A stretch of DNA of 64,000 bases, from the NCBI RefSeq assembly GCF_023065955.2, contig NW_026622808.1:50170475-50234474 (forward strand). Reading direction: 5' to 3'. Both the position numbers and the translations under genes were made by a program. The DNA comes from Ursus arctos (lineage: Eukaryota > Chordata > Mammalia > Carnivora > Ursidae). Each line of letters begins with the position of its first letter. The first letter of the stretch is position 1. This document shows positions 9,555-19,800 of this stretch, piece by piece. Under the pieces are notes generated by a model. It saw only the letters and a list, made by a program, of their open reading frames with translations. It did not search any database and was not told the origin of the DNA.

Positions 9555-10035
9555 CAACTCACGTGTCAGGCAGTGTTCAGTCAGGAAAAGAGACAACACC
9601 TGAGGTGTTTTAACAGGGGAGGTTGAGTAGAGGGAAGGAGTGTACAGATGTTGGAGGGTTTAAAGAATAAAACAGTGTGGGAGGAGCTCTGGAGAGCTCT
9701 GCGAAGGGGCCCAACCCGGCTACTCTTGGCTGCTCTGGAGGGCACGAGGCTGGTCCTGGGAATATCAGAAGGTACTGGAGGCTGGAACGGGCTGCCGCTC
9801 TGGGCCGAAGGGTACTGCTGGGGCAGCGTTGACAGGGACTTTGAGCAAACAGGGAGACGGAAGTCCCTCCTCCAGGACCTCCTATTTGCTTCTCACTTCC
9901 TCCTGCTTTCTAAGTTCCCTCTCTGCTTTCTGTGAACAGAATTTAACAGGAAACCACGGGGCAAAGGCTTCTGGGAAATGTAGTTGGTGCCTGACCAGAA
10001 GACAGACTGTAGAGAAGTGGATTGGGAGCTTAGGG
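9555..10035 (-). mobile_element. Probable LTR relic, family uncertain
   Basis: Starts with 'cagtcaggaaaagagacaac' and a 'gttttaacaggggaggttg' stretch typical of the reverse strand of an old mammalian LTR, and ends near 'ttctgggaaatgtagtt'. It resembles the block at 48765-49235. Family assignment by eye is not secure; frames of 73-95 codons here have no domain. Confidence 0.4.
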
Positions 10036-10124
10036 ATGGTAGCTTGTTAACAGCATAAACAGGATCATGTGCTTTTTGACCTGGCATCAAAAAGCATCAC
10101 AGGGATGAATCTTTTGCAGCTCCA

Positions 10125-10300
10125 TGCCTATGTGTAATTATTGAATTAATCCCGTGTGTAATTTCTTGCTAATGCCTGTCTTCCTTACTAGACTTCAAAC
10201 TCTGTGAAAGAGTCTATTGTCTCTTTTCTGCCTGTGGTGTCCCCAGGGTTTAGAACAATGACCATCACGGAGCCGGCGTTTCTAAAGAGTTGTTAACTGC
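10125..10300 (+). mobile_element. L2 3' end fragment
   Basis: 'ctgtcttccttactagactt', 'gtgtccccagggtttagaac' and following sequence match the L2 terminus in sense orientation. Confidence 0.7.
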
Positions 10301-10687
10301 CGGACTGTGTTTCTGGGTTTCTATCTCACTTGATTTAATGTTTTTGAGGGAGCAGGCTATCTTTTATGTTGTAATGAAAAGTCTTCGCTCCTTGTGTAAA
10401 TATGACATCACCCTTATTCGTTAGTGCTAATATCCCAGAGGCAGGGCAGTGAGTGAAGGGCAAGTTTGGCAGGAGGCCGCTCTGGAGTCTAAACTACCTG
10501 CCTGAGCTGTCTACACCACACCAATTACTGTCAAATCTCCAATATCTGCGTCTACTTGTTTCGTGTCGACATAATCATGAACTCCTTCGAGCAGGCTTTG
10601 TTTGTGAAATTCCTTTACAGTCTGTCTGTCTTTATGAAAACTCAAAACGGATCATTTTCCCTCTGAATAATGGGGTGTATGATTGAG
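10301..10687. other. Unique non-coding sequence
   Basis: Nothing recognised; a 77-codon frame at 10453-10686 lacks any domain. Confidence 0.45.
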
Positions 10688-10905
10688 CACATGGTTCTTA
10701 ACCAGGGATGATTCTCTCCTCCAGGGGAGTTTGGCAATGTCTGGAAACATTTTTGGTTGTCATAACTGGGGGATGATACTAGCATCTAGAAGGTGGAGCC
10801 TAGAGATGTCTCTAGAAGTCCTACATGCACAGGAAAGCCCTCACAAAAGAGAATGATCTGGTCCCAAATGTCGATAGCGCCAATCAAGAAATCCTGATCT
10901 ACTTT
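10688..10905 (+). mobile_element. MER20 (hAT-Charlie, non-autonomous)
   Basis: Nearly full length in sense: 'atggttcttaacc', 'gagtttggcaatgtctggaa', 'acatttttggttgtcataac', 'gatactagcatctagaaggt', 'ctacatgcacaggaaagccc' and 'caaatgtcgatagcgcc'. MER20 copies can carry transcription-factor sites in some eutherians, but no activity is implied here. Confidence 0.9.
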
Positions 10906-10936
10906 AAAATATATTTTCTTGTTCATTACTCCATGA

Positions 10937-11390
10937 AAGAAAGTATAATATAGTAGAAAAAGCATTGGCTTGGGGGGCGCTCAAGTGGCAAAGTTGGTTG
11001 AGTGACTGACTCTTGGTTTCGGGTCAGGTCATGGTCTCACGGTTGTGGGATTGAGCCCTGTGTTGGGCTCCGACTCTGCTTGGGATTCTCTCTCCCTTGC
11101 CTTCTGCCCCATCCACTTGTGCTCTCTCGCAAATAAATAAATAGATCTTAAAAAAAAAAAAGAAAGAAAAGCATCAGCTTGGGAATCCAAAAGACCTGAC
11201 TTTAAATCTCACTTCCTGTACCAGCTGATTAACCTTAGAGAATTAACACGTTGTGAAGACGTCCATTTCTCATCTATGAAGTGGGGGAATTAAATCCTGG
11301 CTTGTTGCATTATTACGAGGGTTGCCATGAATTAACCAATGTAAGGTGCCTGGCACACAGGAGTTCCTCGATAAATAGCAGCTGGGTATG
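10937..11390 (+). mobile_element. MIR SINE, split by a CAN-SINE
   Basis: 5' part 'ataatatagtagaaaaagca' before and 3' part 'cctgactttaaatctcactt', 'ctcatctatgaagtggggga', 'aggtgcctggcacacag' after the CAN-SINE at 10974-11166. Both halves are in the same orientation and abut the duplicated target. Confidence 0.8.
10974..11166 (+). mobile_element. CAN-SINE inserted in a MIR
   Basis: Head 'ggcgctcaagtggcaaagtt', B-box region 'gggattgagccc', CT-rich body and tail 'aaataaataaatagatctta' plus A-run. The 17-bp TSD at 10957-10973 and 11167-11183 ('aaaagcattggcttggg') has two mismatches, so it is older than the perfect-TSD copies. Confidence 0.93.
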
Positions 11391-12577
11391 TGAAGAAAGC
11401 ATATACATTCAAATACACTTATCCTACAGTAAGGGCCCCGAAACTACTTTAACTTCTTAATTGCTTTTCCCCCTCAAGGAATAGAAGTCTGAGAAACTAC
11501 ATAAAACGTACACTTCCCAAAGCAAGTTTTTCATTAATGGTGTTTATTTTAACGAAACCTTGGTCTACACTGTTTAACTTATGCTAACAGTTTTAATTGG
11601 AGTCACCATATTCTTTAGAGCAATACTCTCCTAAGAATTAGAAGACTTCAAAACATGAATATATGGGGGCAATAAAAACCAATGCTAGAAATTAAGACAC
11701 ATCAATGCCATAGCTAGGAGACACTTTCAAGGACCTTTCAATGTTACCAAAAACAGCATAGCAGTTAGATTTAGGCTGACCCAAACAAGCCAAAATAACT
11801 TAAAACCTTCACCCTTACTTGTGAAAGATCATCTTCATGATATTAAAAAAGTCTATTTAGCCATACCACTAATTATTTTGATTTTTGCTCTCTCTAGTTT
11901 GATTAAGAGAAAAGCAACGCATGCTCATTTTAGGAAAACTTAGAAATGAGAGTCAAAAGAAGAGAATGCTAAAAATGACCTGTCATCCAATAACTGGAGA
12001 AAGACACTGAACATCTCGGCATATTTCCTTTCCATTAGACACTCGGTGAATATTCTCAGAGGCTGGGGCTATCACTCCACATTCGTACTAGACTGGCTAA
12101 GTGCAACAGGGTCTGTGTTCTTAGCACTTTGCAGTATACCTAGCATATATTTGGGGCACCTCTCCCATCAAAAATACTTATTGGCTGGTTGAATGGGGTC
12201 TCAATTAAGTATATGTACTAGGCTATAAGACTATATGAAAACAGCATTCCACTGAAGTCTTAAAATCACAAATTACCTTTTATAACTGCTTATGTATTAA
12301 GTTTATCATAAGAAATGGCCTATCTATACCAATTTTTGACCTGAAATTTAATTACAACCTCTATTTTATCACGAATCTTTTGAGGACTGAAAATGTCTTA
12401 TTCCTCTTTTAACCTGCAAAGTCGGGTGAGAGCTTTGTAGAAAGAAGATGTTTAAACATTAAACATGGCATCGTGCATATGTGTGTGCACTGTGAGGTCC
12501 CCCAAAGCTTTTAGGTAAGACCAATAATTGTGGAATTGTGTATTTCATCATTTGCCTGTACATTTAAATAATAACCA
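11391..12577. other. Mostly unique non-coding sequence
   Basis: AT-rich and largely unrecognised. A weak sense L2-like terminus may lie at about 12075-12205 ('ctagactggctaagtgc' and 'ttagcactttgcagta'). Confidence 0.4.
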
Positions 12578-13205
12578 TGTTTCCACATTGCTGGTGGGAA
12601 TGTTCAGGCACTGTGGAAAACAGTTTGACAGTTCTTCAAAAAGTTAAACATAGAATTACCATATAATCCAGTAATTCACCCTGGGTACAGACCCAAGAGA
12701 ACTGAACACAGATGTTCAGACAAAAACTTGTACACGAATGTTCATAGCACTCTTCCTGAGAGCCAAAAGGTGGAAACAAGCCAATCGTGCGTCAACGGAT
12801 GTGTGGATAAACACAATGTGGTACGTCCATGCAATGGAATATTATTCAGGCATGAAAAGGAATGAAGTAGTAATACGAGCCCTACCATGTCTTGAAAACA
12901 CCATGCTAAATGGAAAAGCCAACTACAAAGACCACATATTACGTGATTCCATTTATACGAAATACCCAGAATAGGCAAATCCATAGAGATAAAGCAGATT
13001 CCTGGTTGCCGGAGGCTGGGGGAAGGGAGGAATGGGAATTTATTGTTTAGTGAATACAGAGTTTCCTTTTGGCACTCCATATGAAAATGTTCTGGAACTA
13101 AATAGTGTGATGGTTGCACAACACTGTGAGTGTATTAAATGTTACCAGTGGTTAATTTTATGTTATATGTATTTTTCCACAATGGAAAATCAAGCAAAAC
13201 CCATT
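12578..13205 (+). mobile_element. Old L1 (L1M/L1ME-type) 3' end
   Basis: Order typical of the ORF2 C-terminus and 3' UTR: 'gttcttcaaaaagttaaaca', 'atgcaatggaatattattca', 'aggaatgaagtagtaatac', 'aataggcaaatccatagaga', 'ttgccggaggctggggg', 'tgatggttgcacaacactgt'. The 78- and 125-codon frames here are decayed L1 sequence and its antisense. Confidence 0.92.
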
Positions 13206-13217
13206 TTGTTACCTAAA

Positions 13218-13550
13218 TAAGTCAAGATCCTTTTGTTTGCAAGGGACTGAGTCAAATCAAATTGGTTTTAAAAAGGGGAATTGTGGGGAAGAGAATTCGT
13301 TATATCACAGAACAGGGAAGCCCAAGGGCAGAGAACTCAGACATTGTCATCAAGATACAGTCTGTCTTTTCCTTTCTCCTTTCTCTCTCTTTTCCTCCTT
13401 CCCTCATTCTCTCGCCTTTGCTGTCTTCTGAATGTTGGCCTGCTGCACAGGGGGCCTTCCACTGTGTGCCAGAAGGAGAAGGCAGCACGTAGCCTCTCAC
13501 AGAGATCCAGGCATCCATCATCAGCTGAGGGAATCCAGGCGAAAGAGGAG
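13218..13550 (-). mobile_element. Probable LTR relic, minus strand
   Basis: 'gtttgcaagggactgagtca' and 'ttggttttaaaaaggggaat' resemble the reverse of an LTR 3' end also seen at 45855-46330, 54065-54360 and (plus) 35005-35450. The remainder is CT-rich. The family is uncertain. Confidence 0.45.
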
Positions 13551-13566
13551 GTCTCTTAAACTGGCC

Positions 13567-13812
13567 AGGCGGTATTGGACAGTGGTTAAGAAGAAAGATC
13601 TCCTAGCACACTTACTTTATCAGCTCCGTGACCTTGAACAAGCTACTAAATCTCTTCAAACTTCAGTTCCTCATCTGCAAAATGGGAATGACCACAGTAC
13701 TCACCTCCTTGGGTTGTCATGAGGGTTAAAGGAGTTAATATATGGGAAGGGTTTAGAACTGGGTCTGGCACGTAGCAAGTGCTCTTTAGGACTGGCCGTT
13801 GTAATCATTCCT
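13567..13812 (+). mobile_element. MIR SINE, near full length
   Basis: 'ggacagtggttaagaagaaa', 'ctccgtgaccttgaacaagc', 'cctcatctgcaaaatgggaa', 'gttgtcatgagggttaaagg', 'ctggcacgtagcaagtgctc' follow the MIR consensus from head to 3' end. Confidence 0.88.
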
Positions 13813-14096
13813 GTCGTCATCACTATCGAGGCCTCTATTTCTCAAATCCAAGCGAAGGACTTGATTGGCCACTCATGGGCCAGCGAACTCCCTAGTGCCC
13901 AGGGTGCTGGAGTGGGCAGGTCCACCAGAGGCAGTCCCCAGAAAGAATGAGGTCCTTACCACAAGAAGGGAGTAAGAGAGCTGGGTCACCTTAAACACTG
14001 ATGGCTACCCGGTTGCCTACCACTGCTGCAGAGAGCGTCAAATCCCCTCACCCTGTGGGGTAAATACTTGTACATGCACAGCGGAAGCTAGTGCTT

Positions 14097-14332
14097 TCGT
14101 GTTCACTCTATGCCTGGCCAAGTTTTAAGCCATTTATGTTTATTACATCATTTATGACTCATAAAGTCCCTGAAAGATAAACAATCACTGTTGTTACAAA
14201 TGAGGCAACCACACAACAGAAAGGTGATGGAACTTGCCTGATGTCAGGCCAAGGGATGATTTCAGGCAGTCAGTGGCCAGAGTCTGAATTCTCAGCCATT
14301 CAGCTCTATTGCCCTCTGCTAACAGCAGTTAC
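14097..14332 (-). mobile_element. MIR SINE
   Basis: Reverse MIR: 'gtgttcactctatgcctggc', 'acatcatttatgactcataa', 'ttacaaatgaggcaaccaca', 'agtctgaattctcagcc'. Confidence 0.75.
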
Positions 14333-14344
14333 GAATAAGTTAAT

Positions 14345-14414
14345 GAAAAGAAAAGAAAAGAAAAGAAAAGAAAAGAAAAGAAAAGAAAAGAAAAAAAAAG
14401 AAAAGAAAAGAAAA
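14345..14414 (+). repeat. (GAAAA)n polypurine tract
   Basis: Seventy consecutive purines made almost wholly of GAAAA units with one A-run interruption. Mirror-symmetric, so capable in principle of intramolecular triplex. The 85-codon lysine-rich frame through it is an artefact. Confidence 0.95.
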
Positions 14415-14450
14415 TTGGTGAAATTTGCACAGGTGGTATTGGTGTCAGCC

Positions 14451-14484
14451 AAAAAAAAAAAAAAAAGAGAGAGAGAGAGAGAGA
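14451..14484 (+). repeat. A16 run followed by (GA)n
   Basis: Sixteen A bases then alternating GA, only 36 bp after the GAAAA tract; together the two make a strongly purine-biased 140-bp stretch. Confidence 0.9.
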
Positions 14485-15364
14485 AACTTGTTTTTTAAGA
14501 GCACAAGTATGTTTGTAATAGGTTGTGCCTTAAACACAACATATAAAGGGCTAGCAAACTCCTGAAATGAAGTTCTGTTGGCAGTCCCATTGTAAAGAAT
14601 AGATATTTGTTAGCTTGAATAAATAACTAAACTTCCCTAAATTAATCCCTCCTTCCACTGAAAACTGAGAGATCTGGAGGCAGGAATCTCTGAGGAAACC
14701 CAAGACTATCAATTCTCAGACATTTGTAATCTTCAAGTAGGCATCCTTGCTAACAGGCTTAACCCAAGGACCTCCGGTCAAGCAAACAGCTCTTTCTCTA
14801 ACAATGGAAAGATAAACAATGGAAACATAAACCCTGAGGCATGAATGAGTTAGTTGTCTTCCACTGTGGGTCTTGCTCAAAGCACTTCCGGGTGAGCAAC
14901 AGTTTTTAGGACAGAGTGCCCCAGCTGGCGGATAAATAAAGTGACATTTGCTTGCTTTGGCCAAACATCCCATACCATGGGATAAAGAAGGAAACAACAC
15001 TGTTTAAATAAGCAAATAAGGAGAATGTGGAGGACTGGACCCATTCCTGCATGTGACAAAAAGAGGCTCTGCTTTATATTTTGAGCATGGAGATAGACTG
15101 AAGTCAAACATATTTATTTAATAACAGAATAAAAAAGAACAGCTGTGGAAAATATTTAGAAGATGATACATAGAAAATCACACACACAGATATAGTTACA
15201 ATGTAGACAAAAGAATGGTGCCAGGATATCAGAGGGTTTTCCTTTTCCTTTTTTTTTTTTTTAGCCTTATTTCCCTGAAATTAAAAAACAACAACACAAC
15301 TCTGATTTAAATAACACTATTAGTAAATATCACTCAGTAAAGATTCAAATAGAGTAGATATGGG
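14485..15364. other. Unique non-coding sequence
   Basis: No repeat family or gene recognised; poly-T run near 15249-15262. Confidence 0.45.
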
Positions 15365-15532
15365 ATAACACCTAGCATTTTTGAGTACCTGCTATGCACG
15401 AAAAAACATTCCAAATGTATTCATTTATTCAGTCCTCTGATTTCTGCGGAGATGGTTATTATCACTGACCCAGTTTTAGCAGATGGGGCAACGGATGGTC
15501 CGAGTTGGGAATTGCCCTGGGTGAGATCCCCA
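15365..15532 (-). mobile_element. MIR fragment
   Basis: 'gagtacctgctatgcacgaa', 'ggagatggttattatcactg', 'gcagatggggcaacgg' match the reverse of the MIR 3' half. Confidence 0.65.
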
Positions 15533-15699
15533 GCATCTAAGCCATGCCGTGACACAGGGCAGTTGCATTCAAAGCGATGTGTACAACTACCAGGACTCCC
15601 TGGAGTTTGCAGGGGTAGTTTAAGGAAAAGAGCAGGACACCAGAGTTCTGCACCTCTCACTCCTCGCCCACCCACCTCCAATCCCATCACTGCGCAGAG

Positions 15700-15804
15700 G
15701 TAAGGTGATCGACCTGTCCCCACTTGCCTGAGACTTTCCCAATTTTTAAAACCAAAAGTTTTATCTCCCAGGAATGGGCAAACTGGGATGGTTGTTCACC
15801 CTAC
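15700..15804 (+). mobile_element. Small MITE-like DNA transposon relic
   Basis: Degenerate terminal inverted repeats: left 'gtaaggtgatcgacc', right end 'ggttgttcaccctac', whose complement begins 'gtagggtgaacaacc'. The interior resembles a common mammalian element with 'ccaggaatgggcaaactggg'. Flanks 'gcgcagag' and 'cccagagg' share 'cagag', fitting a decayed short target duplication. The superfamily is not certain. Confidence 0.6.
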
Positions 15805-15829
15805 CCAGAGGGCACTTCACAGGTAACAG

Positions 15830-16010
15830 TTGGCTTTGTGTCTTTTGCATAAATGTTCTTTCATAACTTTGTTCGCACAGACACACTTGCGCTCCTCTGT
15901 GACCTGCTTTTCTCATGTCTCACTGTGTTGAAAAGCCCCTTCCCTTCCCGCTCCTTTTAATAACTGCATATGGTTCCATTGTAAAGTTGTACGGTTGTTC
16001 AGATAACCAC
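15830..16010 (-). mobile_element. L1M-like 3' UTR fragment
   Basis: 'aaatgttctttcataacttt' and 'ctgcatatggttccattgta' resemble the antisense 'tggctgcatagtattccattgta' block of old L1 3' ends. Diverged. Confidence 0.5.
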
Positions 16011-16862
16011 CCCCTCTGCTCTGTTAGAGTGAGAAAAAAAGCATTATCAAAGAAGAGGAATAATGGTGATATTTGAGGAAGAAGCCAACACTTAAAGGAC
16101 AAAAAAAAAAAAAAAGGAGGAATAGAATGAATAAGGAAAAAAAAATCTCTAAGATGCAGAAACAAAAAGAAAAGGTGAATGCGGAACAATGATGGGCATG
16201 ATTTTATTTCCAGAGGAAGAAAGTTCTCAGTAGGTGAACGTGAGGAAGTTGGGAATCCAGCTCTGGTTCCCTTGAGAGCTGCGTCCCCGCGGATGAAATG
16301 CTCTGCCTTAGTTTCCATGTCGGGAAAGTGAGAACGGTCAGTCTTGCCCAGCCAAGTGGAGAGAATGCCCGTGTGGACTGAGTCCGAAGCACTGGATTAG
16401 TTGTGCAGAAGGCATTAGAGGGCATCCTGGCTGAAGAACCAGCCAACAGGTGTTACTGGGATCACTGAAGTATATGGTTCCAAGGAAGAGATTACAGGGT
16501 GATGAAAGGTTCTCAGGTGATGATGCTCGTATGCAGGATGCGCCCAGGGAGGTTGTCAAAGAGTGAAAATCCGGAGCCCCGCGGCAGAATTATTGAATTT
16601 TTCTCCAGAAGTGGGACCTGTGCATTTGTCATTTTAATGAGTTCATCCGGCGCCTTCTGATGCAAACCATCCAAACTGGTGAACGGAGGGCCAGGGTGCC
16701 GTACACCAACAGGGGGCTCCACTCACTTAGGCGACAGCGCCAAAGGCAGTGGCTGGAGCTGCGCAGTGCCCAGCCTGGGAACGCAAGCCTGACCCTGTGA
16801 CAATCAGGCCCCCTGAAAACTACCAGAGATGCCCCTTGACCCTTTACTGACAGAGGAAGGGC
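16011..16862. other. Unique non-coding sequence
   Basis: Nothing recognised. A 132-codon minus frame (15920-16318) and 101-codon minus frame (16629-16934) cross repeat boundaries and have no domain; the former is phenylalanine-rich because it reads antisense to an A-rich stretch. Confidence 0.45.
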
Positions 16863-17165
16863 CATGAGCACCTGCTGTGCACTAGAACTTTTCACATACA
16901 TTGGGTTGGAATGGACGTAACATAACATAGCCATTTTGAAGTTTACAATAAAGTGGCATTTAGTGCATTCACAATGTTGTACAACCAGCTCCTCTCTCTA
17001 GGTCCATGTCTACGTTATCTGATTTAATCCTCATGGCATTCTGAAAGATCAAATGTTTGTTACCTGCACAAGTGACACAAAGAAGGCCAGCTTTAGCAAT
17101 TTGTCCGAGATTGGACCATTGGTACGAGTGAAGCGGAGCTGCAAGTTCACGTCAACCATCCAAAG
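16863..17165 (-). mobile_element. MIR SINE, apparently split by L1-like DNA
   Basis: Left part 'gagcacctgctgtgcactag' and right part 'atctgatttaatcctcatgg' are successive parts of a reverse MIR, separated by about 110 bp that include L1-like sequence (16938-17003). Confidence 0.65.
16938..17003 (-). mobile_element. L1-like fragment inside a MIR
   Basis: 'gaagtttacaataaagtggc', 'atttagtgcattcacaatgt', 'tgtacaaccagctcctctct' match a common antisense old-L1 motif. No clear TSD was found, so insertion or rearrangement are both possible. Confidence 0.6.
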
Positions 17166-17215
17166 CCTTTTCAAATACATGAGTAGAAGGAGGGACACTG
17201 GGATTTCCCATTTTC

Positions 17216-17421
17216 TTTCTCTCTCTCTCTCTTTTTTAAAAGATTTATTTATTTTAGAGAGAGAGAGAGAGCACACAAGCAGGGGGAGGGGCAGACAGTG
17301 AGGGAGGGGGAAAGAGTCCCAAGTGGACTCCCCAACACAGGGCTCCATCTCACGACCCTGCATTCATGCCCTGAACTGAAATCAAGAATCCCACACTTAA
17401 CCAACTGAGCCACCAGGTGTT
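17216..17421 (-). mobile_element. CAN-SINE, full length
   Basis: CT/T tail, 'aaaagatttatttattttag', (GA)n body, and head complement 'ccaactgagccaccaggtgt'. The 18-bp TSD 'ctgggatttcccattttc' at 17198-17215 and 17422-17439 has one mismatch. Confidence 0.94.
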
Positions 17422-17439
17422 CTGGGATTTCCTATTTTC

Positions 17440-18560
17440 ATGGAACATATTGAAACAGAGCTTAGGACATTGCAGCATTCATGTCATCACAGTAGTCTAA
17501 ATAAATCAATAGGTATAATGCTGTACCTCTCTCTACCTTTTCCCACTTCCCACCTGCAGTCAGTGACCATCCTTCCTGAAGGACATGTTCTGCATAGATG
17601 TCCAATCATAGGTTTCAATTTAAATGCAAGGTAAATCAACAGCTTTTCCCTGATAGAAAAGAAAGGGAGCCTTCTAGATTGTAGGTAAGCCAGCAGGGAA
17701 TAACATGCGATAGGAGGTGTCTTCTGCCTCCAGGCCAATAGGACACAAGTAGACTCAACCCTGGTCAGCTGAGGGAAGCAGGACAAACACACTTGTGAAT
17801 AGGACAGCCATATAATTCATCACCTCACTGGAACCGGGACATTTTCAAAAGGATACGTGGAACGGGTGCCAGCATAGCAGGCCAAACCAGGGCTGTCCAA
17901 GACAAATGAGGACACGTGGTCACTTAACTTGTAGGACCTCTTACCATGAGGCTGCAAAGCTATCACTCCTCAGCCGTGTCCAAAAGCAGGAGTAGAGCAA
18001 ACAAATTATACTGAAAAATGAATGCGAAATAAACACTCAGAAAACAATAAAACTCAGCAAGGAAAAACCAAGCCAAGTGAAATAGCCACGAAGGTTTAAA
18101 GTTAGTTGATTGCAAAACAATAGTGGGGAAAGGAGTAAAGAGTAAGAAAGTGTGCCAGAAACTACGGACCTGGCCAAGCCAAATGGATCTCAAAACTCCA
18201 GCACCCATAAACCCAGCAGAAACGTAAATGTGCAGTGAGAGCCTGTAGCAGACCAATTAAGTCCAAGCTAAAATGGCTCTAAGAGAAAATGCATCTTGAA
18301 GTTGGAACAGAAGCTAAATGGAAATCAGATGACTTAGGAGAAGAAAAGCCAGCAAATGACTCATAAAAATATCCCTTGAAAAAGGAAAGTTAACAGAAAA
18401 ACAGAGAAACATCCAAATAAAATTAATTCTACCAGTTCAGGGTCTGGTCCAGCAGGAGGTGTCTGGTGGCCTATCAAGGCACAGACACAGGAGAGAAGTG
18501 CAAATTCCTCGTCTAGTGCAGCTCACTCCACTGGATTGCAAAGGTGAGACAGATGGCTGG
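17440..18560. other. Unrecognised non-coding sequence
   Basis: No confident repeat or gene. 17790-18430 is A-rich and could be a decayed element, but no family matched. A 97-codon minus frame (17963-18256) is F/L-rich because it is antisense to A-rich DNA. Confidence 0.4.
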
Positions 18561-18561
18561 G

Positions 18562-18587
<26 letters not shown>
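18562..18587. repeat. (GT)13 microsatellite
   Basis: Uninterrupted 26-bp GT run. Confidence 0.95.
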
Positions 18588-18593
<6 letters not shown>

Positions 18594-18834
18594 GAGCAAG
18601 ATAAATGTGGAGCTGCCCAAAGCTTAGCACATGAGTTACCCAACTCCCAGCCTCCCTGACCCCCAATTCTCAGGAAGGGCGGGCAGGGTTTACTGAGCAC
18701 AGCAACAAGCCTTTGACTATTTTGCGAGGACCTTCGCTTGCCAGGGTTTTGCAAGCCGTGTTGCCCTTTATTATTGGGCTGAGGTTGTTTTCCCCATTTT
18801 GTCTTGTGTGATGGGGAAGCCAAGATCGGGGAGT

Positions 18835-19035
18835 TTTAAAGGCTTGGACTCAAAGCTAGGTAGTTTCACTGGTAGCTGAGGGACCTTGGGCATCTACCTT
18901 TTTCTCCCTTGGTCTTAACTTTCCTGTCTGTAGACAGAAAAAAATATTACTTCTTGGGTGCTTGTGAAGACAGATCATCCTTGAGAATTAGCAAGGGTTT
19001 GTCTAGCACAGTGTGAGCTCACAATGAAGGAGCCT
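18835..19035 (+). mobile_element. MIR SINE
   Basis: 'gcttggactcaaagctaggt', 'gctgagggaccttgggcatc', 'aactttcctgtctgtagaca', 'gtgcttgtgaagacagat', then 'ctagcacagtgtgagctcac' follow sense MIR order. Confidence 0.7.
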
Positions 19036-19199
19036 CCTTCCCCTTCCCCACAGTAGAGAAGAAATGATGAAAGGCACAGAAGACCCAAGTTCTTATTCGA
19101 AGTCAAACAATACTTAGGAGCCACATCAGGACCAAGATTCAGTGCTTCTGTTCCCCCCCAGCACAGATGCTGTTCCCAGCCTCCTCCCCCTCCCTGCAG

Positions 19200-19640
19200 C
19201 CCACCTGTGTGTTCACCTGCAGCGGGGGATAAATGGTCTCCAGTGTGCGGCAGCTCTCAATTCAAGCACCAGAAAGGCTCTGCTCTCTACCTTAGGACCT
19301 TCTCCGACACCATGCAAGTGACTCCTCTTCCAACAAGACAGACCTGGAACTGTAGGGCGGGAGGGGGGTTAATAGACCCTGGCCAATGAGGGGCAGGAGT
19401 CAGTGGGAAAATGGCCCCAGTCTCCCTGTCCTGGTTCTGCTGAGGTTCCCTAGTACCATCGATCCCTTTGCCTACAGCAGTAACCTGTGCTTATGGACTC
19501 TATACCCCTTCTTAGCTTCTCTCCCTTTCCTAGCTCACTCTCCCTGCTCCCTCCCTCAGCTTCCTGGCTCCCCCCAAGAAGCTCCCTGCACCCAGCTCTC
19601 ATCTCAGGTCCTGCTTTGGGGAAACCCAACTAAGATGCCA
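19200..19640 (+). mobile_element. Probable LTR relic, plus strand
   Basis: The 3' part, 'tagctcactctccctgctcc', 'ctccccccaagaagctccct', 'tctcatctcaggtcctgctt' and 'ggggaaacccaactaaga', resembles the R-U5 end of an old mammalian LTR. The longest open frame in the window (156 codons, 19386-19856) starts here; it is proline/leucine-rich and domainless. Confidence 0.5.
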
Positions 19641-19737
19641 TCTCTTTTCCCTGTCTCCGATGAGGACCTTGCATGGCTTTGCTTTCTGCCTTCTCTGTCA
19701 GAACTGCAAAACGTCCCTTGGAGAAGAGCATGGAAAG

Positions 19738-19800
19738 AGGGGCTCCTGTTTACTGAGCACGTACTTTGTGCCAGGCAATGTGCACAGGGGAACAGAGTTA
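19738..19800 (-). mobile_element. MIR/L2 terminal fragment
   Basis: 'gtttactgagcacgtacttt' and 'gtgccaggcaatgtgcac' match the reversed end shared by MIR and L2. Confidence 0.55.

Noticed and set aside
13918..13934. Second CTCF-like match ('ccaccagaggcag')
   Set aside because: One base is missing from the GGC part of the core, so it does not meet the consensus.
14241..14498. Lysine-rich open frame
   Set aside because: It is a translation of the GAAAA/GA microsatellites.
15920..16318. 132-codon minus-strand frame
   Set aside because: F/L-rich because it is antisense to A-rich DNA; no domain.
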